NCBI GenBank assembly: GCA_965199555.1
Contig: CBDASJ010000015.1
Location: 1-64,000, forward strand
Length of the DNA: 64,000 nt
Reading direction: 5' to 3'
Origin: LMUY01 sp965199555
Lineage (GTDB): Bacteria > Pseudomonadota > Alphaproteobacteria > Acetobacterales > Acetobacteraceae
The notes beneath the pieces are model-generated. The model searched no databases, was not told the origin of the DNA, and saw nothing but the letters and a program-made list of their open reading frames with translations. Both the position numbers and the translations under genes were made by a program. Within the stretch, counting starts at the first letter, position 1. Each line of letters starts with the position of its first letter. Positions 1 to 8,536 of the stretch are shown here, in pieces.

Positions 1-1
1 C

Positions 2-112
2 CTGCTGCTCTGGGTCCGCATCGCCACCCCAGCACTCGAGAAGCGCGCGACGGAGATCCTCTCCCGGCATGGCGCTACCCACGTTCACGTACACGGTGAG
101 GCCCTGGCATGA
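2..112 (+). CDS. C-terminal end of a conserved hypothetical (stress-type) protein, cut by window edge
   Basis: The frame is open from base 2 to a TGA at 110-112 and gives the last 36 residues of a protein whose start lies outside the window. The tail reads LLLWVRIATPALEKRATEIL and ends in a His-rich HVHVH stretch. Tails of this style (hydrophobic LLWVR, a helix, RHGA-xHVHVH) are what I recall from small general-stress or permease-like membrane proteins, but I cannot assign a family. Its stop overlaps the ATG of the next gene (ATGA), which suggests translational coupling with the downstream stress gene. Confidence 0.5.
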   Translation: MLLWVRIATPALEKRATEILSRHGATHVHVHGEALA

Positions 113-840
113 TCGAGGACATCGGCGACGTCCGCCGCGGCAGCTACGGCCGGCACCATGGCCTACGCCGGCCAGGTGCGCTGCCCTTCCCGCATCTGAC
201 CGAGCAGGTTCGCCAAATCGCCGTGATAGGCAATGGCGGTGTTATGATCCTCGCGCGGCATTTGGCACGGGCACTCGACGCCGGACTGCTCGGGCTTGGC
301 CCGGCCGAGCGCGCCGACGCGTTTCAGGCAGACGGCAAGGCGGCACAGATCTGCCCGGTACGTTGGCGCGCTCTGCGCGGCGAGCCTACGATAGACGACC
401 TCCAAGCCGCCAACTTCGTCGTGACTGACAGCCCGGCCCGCGCCGAGCACCTGTCGCTGCTGTGTCCGACACTGTTCAGCCAACCGACGCCGCGTACTGG
501 GTCGATCGGCACGAACATACTGATCGTGTGGGACGGATCGAACGGTGCGGCCCGCGCCGTTCGGGCGGTCCGGCCACTCCTGCGCGACGCCAGGCATGTC
601 CACATCACCGCTGTCGGTGTTGCCGATCCGGCCATCGTTGTGGAGATCTTGGAAGAGCACGGCATCCTCGCCAGCACCATGACCGTGCCAGACGATGCAG
701 CCGAGTTGGCCGCTCGCGTGATCGAGCAGGTCGACGCGTATGGGATCGACCTGCTCGTGTCCGGTCGGATGAATCATGGATGCCGGCCAGTGTGGTCGCA
801 TCCGTTGCCTTACCCTGCCTGCGCCTGGTTCACGGCTTGA
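109..840 (+). CDS. Universal stress protein-like, divergent C-terminus
   Basis: The product is 243 aa. Residues about 135-225 match the UspA fold: the opening strand NILIVWDGS, then AARAVRAVRPLL, and later GIDLLVSGRMNHG, which corresponds to the LLVMGAYGHS segment of typical family members. The N-terminal half is a second, more degenerate Usp-like domain. The usual ending (GGVTR...PVLLxH) is missing; after RMNHG the protein ends in an unrelated tail, so a late frameshift or truncation is likely. The start at 109 overlaps the preceding stop. Role: cytoplasmic stress protein, probably nucleotide binding. The family is supported by motif; the function is inferred. Confidence 0.6.
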   Translation: MIEDIGDVRRGSYGRHHGLRRPGALPFPHLTEQVRQIAVIGNGGVMILARHLARALDAGLLGLGPAERADAFQADGKAAQICPVRWRALRGEPTIDDLQAANFVVTDSPARAEHLSLLCPTLFSQPTPRTGSIGTNILIVWDGSNGAARAVRAVRPLLRDARHVHITAVGVADPAIVVEILEEHGILASTMTVPDDAAELAARVIEQVDAYGIDLLVSGRMNHGCRPVWSHPLPYPACAWFTA

Positions 841-1055
841 AACATCCGGGGATGGCTCACCGCTTGCCGGCATTTGGGCCGCCGGAATGGGAGACGTTGA
901 TCGTCTCGGCGTGAACGATCGCGTGTGCAAGCGACAATGTAATGGGGAGGGCGACAATGAGGGATCACATGAGCGGCCTCCAGATGGCTCTCTGCGCCGC
1001 CACGAATTCGTGCAGTCCAATCGCGATCGTGAGTATTCCGATCGGATTTCCGCGC

Positions 1056-1084
1056 TTGACTGCCGATGCTACATCGCTCATTTC
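1056..1084 (+). promoter_or_regulatory. Candidate promoter of the first fluoride operon
   Basis: TTGACT at 1056-1061 is followed after 17 bp by CATTTC at 1079-1084. This would place +1 at about 1090, exactly at the 5' end of the riboswitch aptamer. The -35 box is good and the -10 box is weak. The rest of 841-1055 shows no convincing gene. Confidence 0.35.
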
Positions 1085-1089
1085 TTGTT

Positions 1090-1155
1090 CCGGCAATGGA
1101 ATCTGCCGGGCTGTAATGCCGAACTGCCCACGTTGGATGGGCTGATGACTCCTCT
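1090..1155 (+). promoter_or_regulatory. Fluoride riboswitch (crcB motif), copy 1
   Basis: P1 is a perfect CCGGCA/TGCCGG stem (1090-1095/1104-1109) closing the conserved ATGGAATC loop. A small GGC/GCC hairpin follows, then GAACT and the second stem GCCCA/TGGGC (1126-1130/1138-1142), then the hallmark TGATGACTCC. Loop GGA can pair with UCC as the pseudoknot. GACTCCTC (1147-1154) is perfectly complementary to GAGGAGTC (1185-1192), which carries the ribosome binding site of the next gene. Without ligand the site would therefore be masked, and fluoride should turn translation on. The class is established knowledge; the switching mode is inferred. Confidence 0.92.
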
Positions 1156-1197
1156 AGCATCGTCGCGGATGGTTCGCGACGCCTGAGGAGTCTGAAT

Positions 1198-2532
1198 TTG
1201 ACCAGCGCGCCGTCGAATAATCTGACCACTGAAGATGCCGCGCGTGGCCGAGACCGGAAGCGGGTCTTTGCGGCGCGCCAAGGCGGACGGGGCGTCACGC
1301 TGGTCTGGTTGCTGCTGGGACCCGGAGTTCTGGCGATGCTGGGCGAGAATGACGGGCCGTCTATGCTGTCCTACGCTGCCAGCGGCGCACAATACGGCAT
1401 CGGCTTCTTCCTCCCCTTCATTGCCGTGACATTCGGGGCGGCCTACGTCGTCCAGGAAATGGCCATGCGGCTCGGCGCGGTGACTCATCGCGGCTACGGC
1501 GAGTTGGTGTGCCAGCGCTTCGGCCCGTTCTGGGGCTGGCTCACTGCCGGCGATCTGGTCGTGACCAACCTGATCACGCTGATCACGGAAGTGATCGCGA
1601 TTCGCGCCGGAATGGCGTACTTTGGCCTGCCCGCCTGGGTCGCGGCGCTCTCGGCGGTGCTGCTGGTCGGCGTCAGTGCCAGCGGCGGCCGCTACTCGCG
1701 CTGGGAACGGGTGGCGATGGCGCTCGCGCTGTTCAACCTGCTGTTCGTGGCCGCCGCCTGGCTGACCCATCCGTCCGTGGACGCGATGGCCCACGCGATG
1801 GCCACCTGGACGCCGCTGCCGACCGGCAAGGCCAGCGACATCCTGTTACTGCTGGCGTCCAACATCGGCGCAACCGTGACGCCCTGGATGCTTTTCTTCC
1901 AGCAGAGCGCGTCGGCCGACAAGGGCATGACCCCGCGCGACATCGCACAGGGGCGGATCGACACCGGCATCGGCACCGTGCTCGCCGCACTCGCCGGTTG
2001 CGCGACCGTGGTCGCAGCCGCGCCGCTGTTCACGCACGGGGTCGACACGACCAACCTCCAGGGCGGCACCGGCTTCGCCGAGGCGATGCTGCCCGTGGTC
2101 GGTCGGCCCGCGGCGACGCTGTTCGCGATCGGGCTGATCGAGGCCGGCGCGGTGGCGATGCTGACCATCTCGGCCAGCACCGCCTACGCGGTCGGTGAGG
2201 TGATCGGTGGGGCCGGGCACAGCTTCAACCGCTCGCTGCGCGACGCGCCGGCGTTCCACCTGGCCAATGTCGGCATGGCGGCCGTGGCGGCGGCGATCGT
2301 GCTGATCCCCGGCATGCCGCTGCTGTCGTTCGCTCTGAACGCGAACTTGCTGGCGACCGTGCTGATGCCGCCAGCGCTGCTGTTCCTGCTGATCATGGCC
2401 AACGACCGCGAGCTGATGGGTGCGCGGGTGAACCGGCGGTCGACCAACGCCGTCGCCATCGCCATCGCCGTGCTGGTGACGCTGGCCGGATCGGTGGCAG
2501 CGATCGTCGCCTTCGTGGGAACGTTCCAGTGA
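1198..2532 (+). CDS. NRAMP-superfamily transporter lacking the canonical metal-binding motifs
   Basis: The product is 444 aa with about 11 hydrophobic helices and overall NRAMP architecture (ALGPG-like start, RLGAVTHRG, later SNIGATVTPW). In classical NRAMP transporters helix 1 carries DPGN and helix 6 carries MPH. Here the matching positions read LGENDGPSM and VTPWM, so the transition-metal ligands are not conserved and the substrate is open. The start is TTG at 1198, seven bases after GAGGAG; no ATG lies near the N-terminus. It is the first gene after riboswitch copy 1, so it should be induced by fluoride. Its stop overlaps the next start (GTGA). Confidence 0.85.
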   Translation: MTSAPSNNLTTEDAARGRDRKRVFAARQGGRGVTLVWLLLGPGVLAMLGENDGPSMLSYAASGAQYGIGFFLPFIAVTFGAAYVVQEMAMRLGAVTHRGYGELVCQRFGPFWGWLTAGDLVVTNLITLITEVIAIRAGMAYFGLPAWVAALSAVLLVGVSASGGRYSRWERVAMALALFNLLFVAAAWLTHPSVDAMAHAMATWTPLPTGKASDILLLLASNIGATVTPWMLFFQQSASADKGMTPRDIAQGRIDTGIGTVLAALAGCATVVAAAPLFTHGVDTTNLQGGTGFAEAMLPVVGRPAATLFAIGLIEAGAVAMLTISASTAYAVGEVIGGAGHSFNRSLRDAPAFHLANVGMAAVAAAIVLIPGMPLLSFALNANLLATVLMPPALLFLLIMANDRELMGARVNRRSTNAVAIAIAVLVTLAGSVAAIVAFVGTFQ

Positions 2533-2747
2533 GCCTCGACGATCCAGCGCTGCGGGGCGGCGGTCATCCGGATCACGCCCTCATCGATGGGCTGGAGCCC
2601 GACCAGACCGTGGCAGCCGCCGCGCGCCCGTTCGGCCGCTACCATGCCAGCCGCTCCGTCACTGCGCTGCTCTGGGCCGTGCGCGTGTTCGTGCTGCTGA
2701 TCGCGGCCATGCTTGTCTACACGTTCATCGTATCGATCCCGCACTAG
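2529..2747 (+). CDS. Small single-pass membrane protein
   Basis: The product is 72 aa from a GTG that overlaps the transporter stop. A soluble N-terminus of about 45 residues precedes one strong membrane helix (LLWAVRVFVLLIAAMLVYTF) near the C-terminus. The tight coupling to the NRAMP-like gene suggests an accessory or stabilising subunit, but I recognise no family and this role is inferred from position alone. Confidence 0.6.
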   Translation: MSLDDPALRGGGHPDHALIDGLEPDQTVAAAARPFGRYHASRSVTALLWAVRVFVLLIAAMLVYTFIVSIPH

Positions 2748-2761
2748 ACAGGAGCTGGCAC

Positions 2762-3406
2762 ATGCAGACCATGATCATCCTCGTGCGGCACGGCCATGTG
2801 GACGGCATCGACCAGCCCCGCTTCCGCGGCCGTCAGCACCTCGCGTTGACCGCGGCGGGCATGCGCCAGGTCGAGCACACGGCGGCGCTGATCGCCCGGC
2901 GCGCGCGCCTGGACGCGGTCTACAGCAGTCCGCTCACACGCTGCATCACCACGGCCACCACGATCGGCAACGCACAGGGCCTGGCACCGCAGCCCGACGA
3001 GGATCTGATCGACCTCGATTACGGCGAGTGGCAGGGCCGGAGCCACGACGACGTTCTGGCCAAGGACGGCGAGCGCGCCCGCGCCTGGTTCGCCGACCCG
3101 GCGACTGCCCCCATACCCGGAGGCGAGAGCCTCGACGCCCTGTCGTGCCGCGCGATTAGCGCCTTCAAGCGCATCGTCGGCCGGCACGGGGGCGGCACCG
3201 TCGCCATCGTCGGGCACGACACCGTCAACCGGGCGCTGCTGCTGCACGCGCTCGGGCTCGGCCTCGACCACTATCGCCGACTCCGGCAGGACCCGGCTTG
3301 CGTCAACGTCCTGCTGTCCGACGAAGCGCTGCAGGTGGCCAGCCTGAACGAGACCGCGCACCTCGACATGGCGCGCCCGGGCAACGTCTTCGGAGCACGG
3401 CGATGA
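2762..3406 (+). CDS. Histidine phosphatase superfamily protein (phosphoglycerate-mutase-like)
   Basis: The product is 214 aa. The catalytic RHG motif is intact at the N-terminus (IILVRHGH), followed by SSPLTRCITTA and the second catalytic histidine in AIVGHDTVNRALL, the layout of branch-1 histidine phosphatases. The start ATG at 2762 follows AGGAGC. It lies in the riboswitch-1 operon, and its stop overlaps the crcB remnant (ATGA). Fluoride inhibits enolase and pyrophosphatase, so a phosphatase that relieves a phospho-metabolite jam is plausible, but the substrate is unknown. A paralogue with a mutated RHG motif lies at 12767-13249. Confidence 0.85.
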   Translation: MQTMIILVRHGHVDGIDQPRFRGRQHLALTAAGMRQVEHTAALIARRARLDAVYSSPLTRCITTATTIGNAQGLAPQPDEDLIDLDYGEWQGRSHDDVLAKDGERARAWFADPATAPIPGGESLDALSCRAISAFKRIVGRHGGGTVAIVGHDTVNRALLLHALGLGLDHYRRLRQDPACVNVLLSDEALQVASLNETAHLDMARPGNVFGARR

Positions 3407-3656
3407 TCGAAACCTTCGCCGTCGCCACCGGCGGCGCGTTCGGTAGCGGCGCCCGCTATTGGGTCGCACTGTGGCTGGTGCCCTGGAGCCGGACGCTGCC
3501 GCTGGGCACCATCGGCATCAACATCGTCGGCTCCGTCGCCATCAGCTTCTTCGGCACGCTGACGCTGGCGCGCGGCAGTTCCCCTTCGCCGCGGCCGGGC
3601 TCAATGGCGATGCGGTGCCGATCGCGCAGAACGTGATGGAGGAGGAGACAGCATGA
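3403..3656 (+). pseudogene. crcB: crcB/fluC fluoride channel remnant with internal deletion
   Basis: From ATG 3403 the first ~58 residues are a clear CrcB/FluC N-terminus (GGAFGSGARYWVALWL, then PLGTIGINIVGS). The reading frame then turns to nonsense and stops at 3636. In another frame, the stretch ending GDAVPIAQNVMEEETA runs to a TGA at 3654-3656 that overlaps the next ATG, as an intact C-terminus would. The middle of the gene (roughly 40-50 codons, with the later pore helices) is therefore gone and the two ends are out of frame. It cannot make a normal 120-130 aa channel. Confidence 0.8.
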
Positions 3657-4453
3657 CGATCCTGGCGATCCTGAACCGGGCCGAGACGGCCGAGGCGGTT
3701 CTGCAGGCCGCGCGCGAGCTACGGCATATCTATGACGGCATTTCCGTCCGGGTATTGCGGCCGCGGCCGGACGTGGAGCCGGATTTCATGCCGACGGAGG
3801 AGATCATGTCGCCCGAACGCCGCGCGCGATTCGAGGGCGGCGAGGACGCACTGACCGCCAAGCTGCGCGGCGCGGCGGACAAAGAGTTTCCATACGAGGG
3901 CCTCGTCGAGCAACGCGGCACCGTTCGGGCCGTCGTCGCGGCGGCGGCGAAGGACGCGACGGTGGTGATCGTCGGCGCGGCGGGCCATGCTGGCTGGTCG
4001 CTGGCACGCGACGCGATCGAGGCGGTGCTGTTCGATGCCGCCGCCCCGCTTCTACTGATGCCGAATCGGGCGGTGGCGCTGCGGGACCGCGTGGTCGCGC
4101 TGGCATGGGAGCGGAGCCCGGCGGCCGAGGCCGCCGCGGAGGCCGCGCTGCCGATGCTGGAGGCGGCCGAACGCGTGGTGGTGCTGGAAGCCGAGGAGGG
4201 GCATGACCGGGTCAGCCAACCGGAACAGCTGATGGCGGCGCTGGCGCGGCGCGGCAGGCCGGCGGATCTCCATCGCTTCGCTTTGGCCGACCGAGACATC
4301 GGGTCGGCGCTGCTTGAGGAAGTGGACGCGGCCGGGGCCGAGTTGCTGGTAATGGGCGCGTTCACGCATCGGCGCTTGTTCGAACGGCTGTTCGGTGGCG
4401 CGACGCAGGAGGTGCTCGAAGGAGCGAGCATCCCACTATTCCTGCATCATTGA
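3653..4453 (+). CDS. Universal stress protein, tandem UspA domains
   Basis: The product is 266 aa with two Usp-like halves. The first ends VVIVGAAGHAGWSLARDAIEAVLF and the second contains ELLVMGAFTHRRLFERLFGGATQEVL, the standard nucleotide-proximal G-x2-G-x9-G region. The ATG overlaps the end of the crcB remnant, so it is the last gene of the riboswitch-1 operon. A close same-length paralogue lies at 32316-33116, also behind a fluoride riboswitch. Probable role: cytoplasmic stress factor during fluoride exposure (inferred). Confidence 0.85.
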   Translation: MTILAILNRAETAEAVLQAARELRHIYDGISVRVLRPRPDVEPDFMPTEEIMSPERRARFEGGEDALTAKLRGAADKEFPYEGLVEQRGTVRAVVAAAAKDATVVIVGAAGHAGWSLARDAIEAVLFDAAAPLLLMPNRAVALRDRVVALAWERSPAAEAAAEAALPMLEAAERVVVLEAEEGHDRVSQPEQLMAALARRGRPADLHRFALADRDIGSALLEEVDAAGAELLVMGAFTHRRLFERLFGGATQEVLEGASIPLFLHH

Positions 4454-4457
4454 ACGG

Positions 4458-4483
4458 TCAGCCGGGCCGTTCGGCCCGGCTGA
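4458..4483. terminator. Hairpin between convergent usp and catalase genes
   Basis: A perfect inverted repeat, CAGCCGGGCC / GGCCCGGCTG around a GTTC loop, extends by one further A-T pair. It sits between the two convergent genes. There is no U tract on the plus strand, so it may act as a bidirectional, partly Rho-dependent end. Confidence 0.7.
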
Positions 4484-4494
4484 TGCACACTCGT

Positions 4495-6684
4495 TCAGGC
4501 CAGCGTGCGGACCTTCTCCTCGCGGGCCCAGTAGCGGGTCTTGGCGGCTTCGACGAAGCCGGCGAGGTCGGTGATCCCCGCGTCCGTCTCGACGCCGGCC
4601 TTGTCCAGCAACGGCTTGGCGGCGGCGCTGTAACCGATCGCCTTGGCGTGGCCGAACGCGTCCATCACCCACTGCACGGCCGCGCCCTCCTTCAGCATCG
4701 CCTTGCATCCGGCGTCCGACAACACTACCGCGCACGCCTCGACGGAGGCGGACGGCGCGCCGTAGAGCTGCGCGTCGGCCTTGACCGTGCTGCCGTCGGA
4801 CAGCTTCACCGCGCCGACCTTGGGCGCGATCAGCACCGGATGGCCGCCCGCCTGCTTGACCGACGACTTGACCCGGTCGAGTTCGGCCGCGTCCGTGCCG
4901 TCGGCGAACAGGATGCCGACCGGCTTGCCGTTCAGCGACTTCTTGTCCATCGGTCCGTTGATGATCCGCACCGCCGGCGACGGCGCCATTTCCTGCACCG
5001 GAACCTTCGTTGGCGACGCCGGCGGCAGCTCCATCGCCAAACCGGCGGCCACGCGCTTGGCCAGGTCCTCGTCCACGTTGCGCAGATTGGCCATCATGGC
5101 CAGCCGCACGTGCTCGAGCGAGCACTTCGACAGCTCGAATACGTACGCGGACGCCGTGTGGTCCTGCTCGGCCTTGTCCAGCGAGCGCCAGAACATCCGC
5201 GCCTGGGTGTAATGGTCGGCGAAGCTCTCGGCGCGAATGCGGAGCTTGGGGCCCTTCTCCTCCGCCGGGAACGTATGGAAGCCATTGACCTGATCCTCGC
5301 GAGGACCACCGGGCTCGCCGGCCAGATGAAGCGAGTTCGGCTCGTAGTTGGCGCGGCCCTTGGGCACCGTCATCTGCATGGTGCCGTCGCGCTGCAGGTT
5401 CATGAACGGGCAGCCGCCGGGTCGACCCTTGGCCTGGTTGACCGGGATCTGTGGCCAATTGGTGGTGCCGAGCCGGCTCAGCTGCGTGTCGAGATAGGAG
5501 AACAGCCGGCCTTGCAGCAGCGGGTCGTCGCTGTTGTCGATGCCGGGCACGAGATGCGCCGGCGAGAACGCGACCTGCTCCGTCTCGGCGAAGTAGTTGT
5601 CCGGGTAGCGGTCCAGCACCATGCGGCCGATGAAGCGGATCGGCAGCACCTCCTCCGGGATGATCTTGGTCGCGTCCAGCACGTCGTAGGGCTGGCTGTT
5701 GGCGAACTCCTGGTCGAACAGCTGCACGCCCAGTTGCCACTCCGGGTAGTCGCCACGGCCCACTCGCTCGAACATGTCGCGGCGCTGGAAGTCGGGGTCC
5801 GCGCCGGTGATCTTGACGTTCTCGTCCCAGATCGAGGAGGCCAGGCCGTATTTCGGCTTCCAGTGGAACTTCACGAAGGTCGACTTGCCGTCCTTGTTGA
5901 CGAACCGGAAGGTATGGATGCCGAACCCCTCCATGGTCGCCAGCGAGCGCGGGATGGTGCGGTCGGACATGATCCACATCGCCATCGCGGTGGCTTCCGG
6001 CATCAGCGAGATGAAGTCCCAGAACGTGTCGTGCGCGGTGGCGGCCTGCGGGTAGCCACGGTCGGCCTCCATCTTCACGGAGTGGATCAGGTCGGGGAAC
6101 TTGATGGCGTCCTGGATGAAGAAGATCGGGATGTTGTTGCCGACCAGGTCCCAGTTGCCCTCGCGGGTGTAGAATTTGACCGCGAAGCCGCGCACGTCGC
6201 GCGGGGTGTCGACCGAGCCGGCGCCGCCGGTCACGGTGGAGAAGCGGGCGAACACCTCCGTCCGCTGGCCCTTCTTGCTAAACAGGTCGGCGCAGGTGAT
6301 GTCGGCCAGGCTGTCGGTGCACTCGAAGTAGCCGTGCAGCCCGGTCCCGCGCGCATGCACGATGCGCTCTGGAATCCGCTCGTGGTCGAAATGGTTCATC
6401 TTCTCACGATAAACCTCGTCCTCGATCAGGACGGGACCGCGGCGGCCTGCTTTCAACTGGTTCTGGTTGTCGCTGATCGGCATGCCGTGGTTGGTCGTCA
6501 AGACCGGATGGTCGGCATCCGCTACCTGATGGGTTTCGCCGCCGTTGCCGGGGTGGAGGTCGTTGTAGTCCAAGGTCGATCGCCCTTTGGCTGCTTGCCA
6601 AGGCCGAACGTGGGGGCCGGGCTGGGCCGATGTCGTCTTGCTCCTCCGTTCGTGATCGGGCAGGCGCGATGAGTCTTCGGCCAC
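4495..6684 (-). CDS. katE: Large-subunit (clade 2) catalase, KatE/HPII type
   Basis: The product is 729 aa, the length of large-subunit haem catalases. It shows the catalytic histidine in VHARGTGLHGYF (about H117), the asparagine motif VGNNIPIFFIQDA, and the haem-ligand tyrosine in RLFSYLDTQLSRLG. A C-terminal class I glutamine-amidotransferase-like domain runs from about residue 580 (VGILFADGTDAAEL). It removes hydrogen peroxide in the cytoplasm. The longest start is a GTG at 6684 that overlaps the divergent MFS gene by 16 bp; the true start could be slightly further in. In the second copy of this block (33117 onward) the catalase is absent between usp and MFS. Confidence 0.95.
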   Translation of the reverse strand: MAEDSSRLPDHERRSKTTSAQPGPHVRPWQAAKGRSTLDYNDLHPGNGGETHQVADADHPVLTTNHGMPISDNQNQLKAGRRGPVLIEDEVYREKMNHFDHERIPERIVHARGTGLHGYFECTDSLADITCADLFSKKGQRTEVFARFSTVTGGAGSVDTPRDVRGFAVKFYTREGNWDLVGNNIPIFFIQDAIKFPDLIHSVKMEADRGYPQAATAHDTFWDFISLMPEATAMAMWIMSDRTIPRSLATMEGFGIHTFRFVNKDGKSTFVKFHWKPKYGLASSIWDENVKITGADPDFQRRDMFERVGRGDYPEWQLGVQLFDQEFANSQPYDVLDATKIIPEEVLPIRFIGRMVLDRYPDNYFAETEQVAFSPAHLVPGIDNSDDPLLQGRLFSYLDTQLSRLGTTNWPQIPVNQAKGRPGGCPFMNLQRDGTMQMTVPKGRANYEPNSLHLAGEPGGPREDQVNGFHTFPAEEKGPKLRIRAESFADHYTQARMFWRSLDKAEQDHTASAYVFELSKCSLEHVRLAMMANLRNVDEDLAKRVAAGLAMELPPASPTKVPVQEMAPSPAVRIINGPMDKKSLNGKPVGILFADGTDAAELDRVKSSVKQAGGHPVLIAPKVGAVKLSDGSTVKADAQLYGAPSASVEACAVVLSDAGCKAMLKEGAAVQWVMDAFGHAKAIGYSAAAKPLLDKAGVETDAGITDLAGFVEAAKTRYWAREEKVRTLA

Positions 6685-7841
6685 GTTGCTTCGTGCTGCT
6701 GTGCGGCGCCGGGTTCCTGGGGCGGCTCGGCTACGAGATGGTCCGCAGCCCGGTCACTGCGCTATTCGCCCGCCATATCGGCGCACCAACCGCGCTGATC
6801 GGATTGCTGGTCGCAGCGGTGACGATCACCGGAATTTTCGTCAAGCTACCGGCGGGGAGCTTAGCGGATTTGTTCGGTTTCCGACGGCTGATGCTGGCCG
6901 GGCTGCTGGTCAAGGCGACGGCGCCGTTCCTCTACCTCGCGGTCGCGACCTGGCCGGTGCTGTTGCTGGTGCGGCTCTACCACGGCCTCTCGACCGCACT
7001 CTACGCTCCAGCCGCCTCCGCCCTGGTGGCGAAAAGTTTCCCTGGCGAGCGCGGCAGGCGGCTTGGCCTCTACGGTGCGGCGGAGAATGCCGGCGTGGTG
7101 CTCGGGCCGGTGCTCGGCGCGCTCGTGCTCGCGCATGGCGGGTTCACGCCCGCGTTCCTCGTCGCCGGCGTGATCGGGATCGCGGCGCTGCTCGCCATCC
7201 TGCCGCTCCCGCATGACGCGCCCGCTGCCTCGAGCGGCAAGCCGGTCTGGCGCGATGCGGTGGCCGGCATCCGCCAGATCGCTGGCGATCCCCAGATCCG
7301 ACTGGTCAGCCTGGTCGAGGGCACGTTGTACGCAGGCGTCGGTACGCTTCAGGCCTACCTGCCGCTCTACGCGCTCTCGATCGGTATCCCCGTGACGTAC
7401 ATTGGAGTGCTGTCAGCCGGGCAGGCGGTAGTGTCGGTGGCAGGTCGGCCGCTGCTGGGCGGGGTTGCGGACCGGATCGGACGACGGCCGCCGATCATCG
7501 CCGGCGTGCTGCTGGCGGCGAGCACGCTGACCGCCATTCCACATGTCGCCGGGTTCTGGCCACTGCTGGCACTCGGCATCGTCTTTGGGCTCGGGACCGC
7601 GCTGGTGACGCCGGCCACGACGGCCACGATCGGCGACCTGACGCGAGGCAACGCGTTCGGAGCCGCCATGGGCGTGTTTGGCAGCTTGTGGGATGTGGGC
7701 CATGCGGGCGGGCCACTATTGGCCGGGCTGCTGATCGGCGTGCTGGGCTACGGCACGGCCTTCGCGATCGTGGGAGCCGTGATGGTGGCGGCTCTCGGCA
7801 CGTTCCTCGTTTTCTCACGCGGCATCGGGAGTACGATATGA
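6669..7841 (+). CDS. MFS transporter
   Basis: The product is about 390 aa with 12 predicted helices. MFS signatures include GSLADLFGFRRLM between helices 2 and 3 and GGVADRIGRRPPII in the second half. It is probably a drug or metabolite exporter of the inner membrane; the substrate cannot be inferred. The start at 6669 is chosen because the homologous fragment at 33125 starts at the equivalent place; an ATG at 6630 is the alternative. The stop overlaps the DUF1275 start (ATGA). A 5' fragment of a paralogue is found at 33125-33487. Confidence 0.85.
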   Translation: MSLRPRCFVLLCGAGFLGRLGYEMVRSPVTALFARHIGAPTALIGLLVAAVTITGIFVKLPAGSLADLFGFRRLMLAGLLVKATAPFLYLAVATWPVLLLVRLYHGLSTALYAPAASALVAKSFPGERGRRLGLYGAAENAGVVLGPVLGALVLAHGGFTPAFLVAGVIGIAALLAILPLPHDAPAASSGKPVWRDAVAGIRQIAGDPQIRLVSLVEGTLYAGVGTLQAYLPLYALSIGIPVTYIGVLSAGQAVVSVAGRPLLGGVADRIGRRPPIIAGVLLAASTLTAIPHVAGFWPLLALGIVFGLGTALVTPATTATIGDLTRGNAFGAAMGVFGSLWDVGHAGGPLLAGLLIGVLGYGTAFAIVGAVMVAALGTFLVFSRGIGSTI

Positions 7842-8536
7842 ACTGGAAAGGCAGGCTGGCCGTGGTGTTGGCCGCGGTGGCGGGGGTAGTGGACGCAGCC
7901 GGGCTGGCCGGCGTCGGCCGCTATTCGTCGCACATGACGGGCACGACGACGCATTCGATGGTTGGCTTCGTCGGCGGTGATCATCGACTTCTGGTTTTCG
8001 GGATTTTGGCGGTAGCGTGTTTCCTCGCCGGCGCGATCGGGGCCGGCGTGGTGCTGACGCATCCTGCCGCACGCCGTCCTAGCGCGACGCTCGCCGTGCT
8101 GGTCGGCACTGAAACCGCGCTGATCCTGATAGGCGGCCTCGTCATGGCGCTGCTGCCGGCCGGACCGTGGGACGCCATGGCGGTGATCGGCGGCTTCGCG
8201 GCAGCGATGGGGGTGCAGAACGCGGCGTCCACCTACCTGCTCTCGCCCCACGAGCGGACGACGCACGTGACCAGCAACATGACCGATTTCGGCTGCGAGT
8301 TGGGCATGCGACTGCGGGGGTGGGCGGGGGTGGCCACGGGCAAGGTGCTGGTCTCACCGGATCGGGAAACGATGGTCAGTGCGGCGTTCCCGATCCTGGG
8401 CTTCGTCGCGGGTGCGCTCGCCGGCGCAGTGCTGCATCTCGTCGCCGGGCCGTGGAGTGGCGTCGCGGCCGCTATACCACCTGCGTTGGTAACGTTATGG
8501 CTTCTCACGACGGATCAGCCCGAGAGCACCTCATAG
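7838..8536 (+). CDS. DUF1275 (YoaK-type) membrane protein
   Basis: The product is 232 aa with about six membrane helices. Family hallmarks are the N-terminal GVVDAAGLAGVGRYSSHMTG, then THSMVG, and the later QNAASTYL...THVTSNMTD. The function of DUF1275 is unknown. It is translationally coupled to the MFS gene through ATGA, and the same gene order is preserved, in broken form, at 33125-33550, so MFS and DUF1275 probably act together. Confidence 0.8.
   Translation: MNWKGRLAVVLAAVAGVVDAAGLAGVGRYSSHMTGTTTHSMVGFVGGDHRLLVFGILAVACFLAGAIGAGVVLTHPAARRPSATLAVLVGTETALILIGGLVMALLPAGPWDAMAVIGGFAAAMGVQNAASTYLLSPHERTTHVTSNMTDFGCELGMRLRGWAGVATGKVLVSPDRETMVSAAFPILGFVAGALAGAVLHLVAGPWSGVAAAIPPALVTLWLLTTDQPESTS

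Noticed and set aside
942..1145. 67-codon ORF overlapping riboswitch copy 1
   Set aside because: It crosses the structured aptamer and has no family signal; the RNA explains the conservation.
4481..4491. GGCTGATGCACAC after the usp gene as a fifth riboswitch
   Set aside because: It is the right arm of the terminator hairpin; no P1 stem or AACCG joiner is present.
4450..6672. 740-codon open frame on the plus strand across the catalase gene
   Set aside because: It is the antisense shadow of a high-GC gene: composition is Arg/Val/Gly/His-rich with no domain, while the minus strand encodes an unmistakable catalase.
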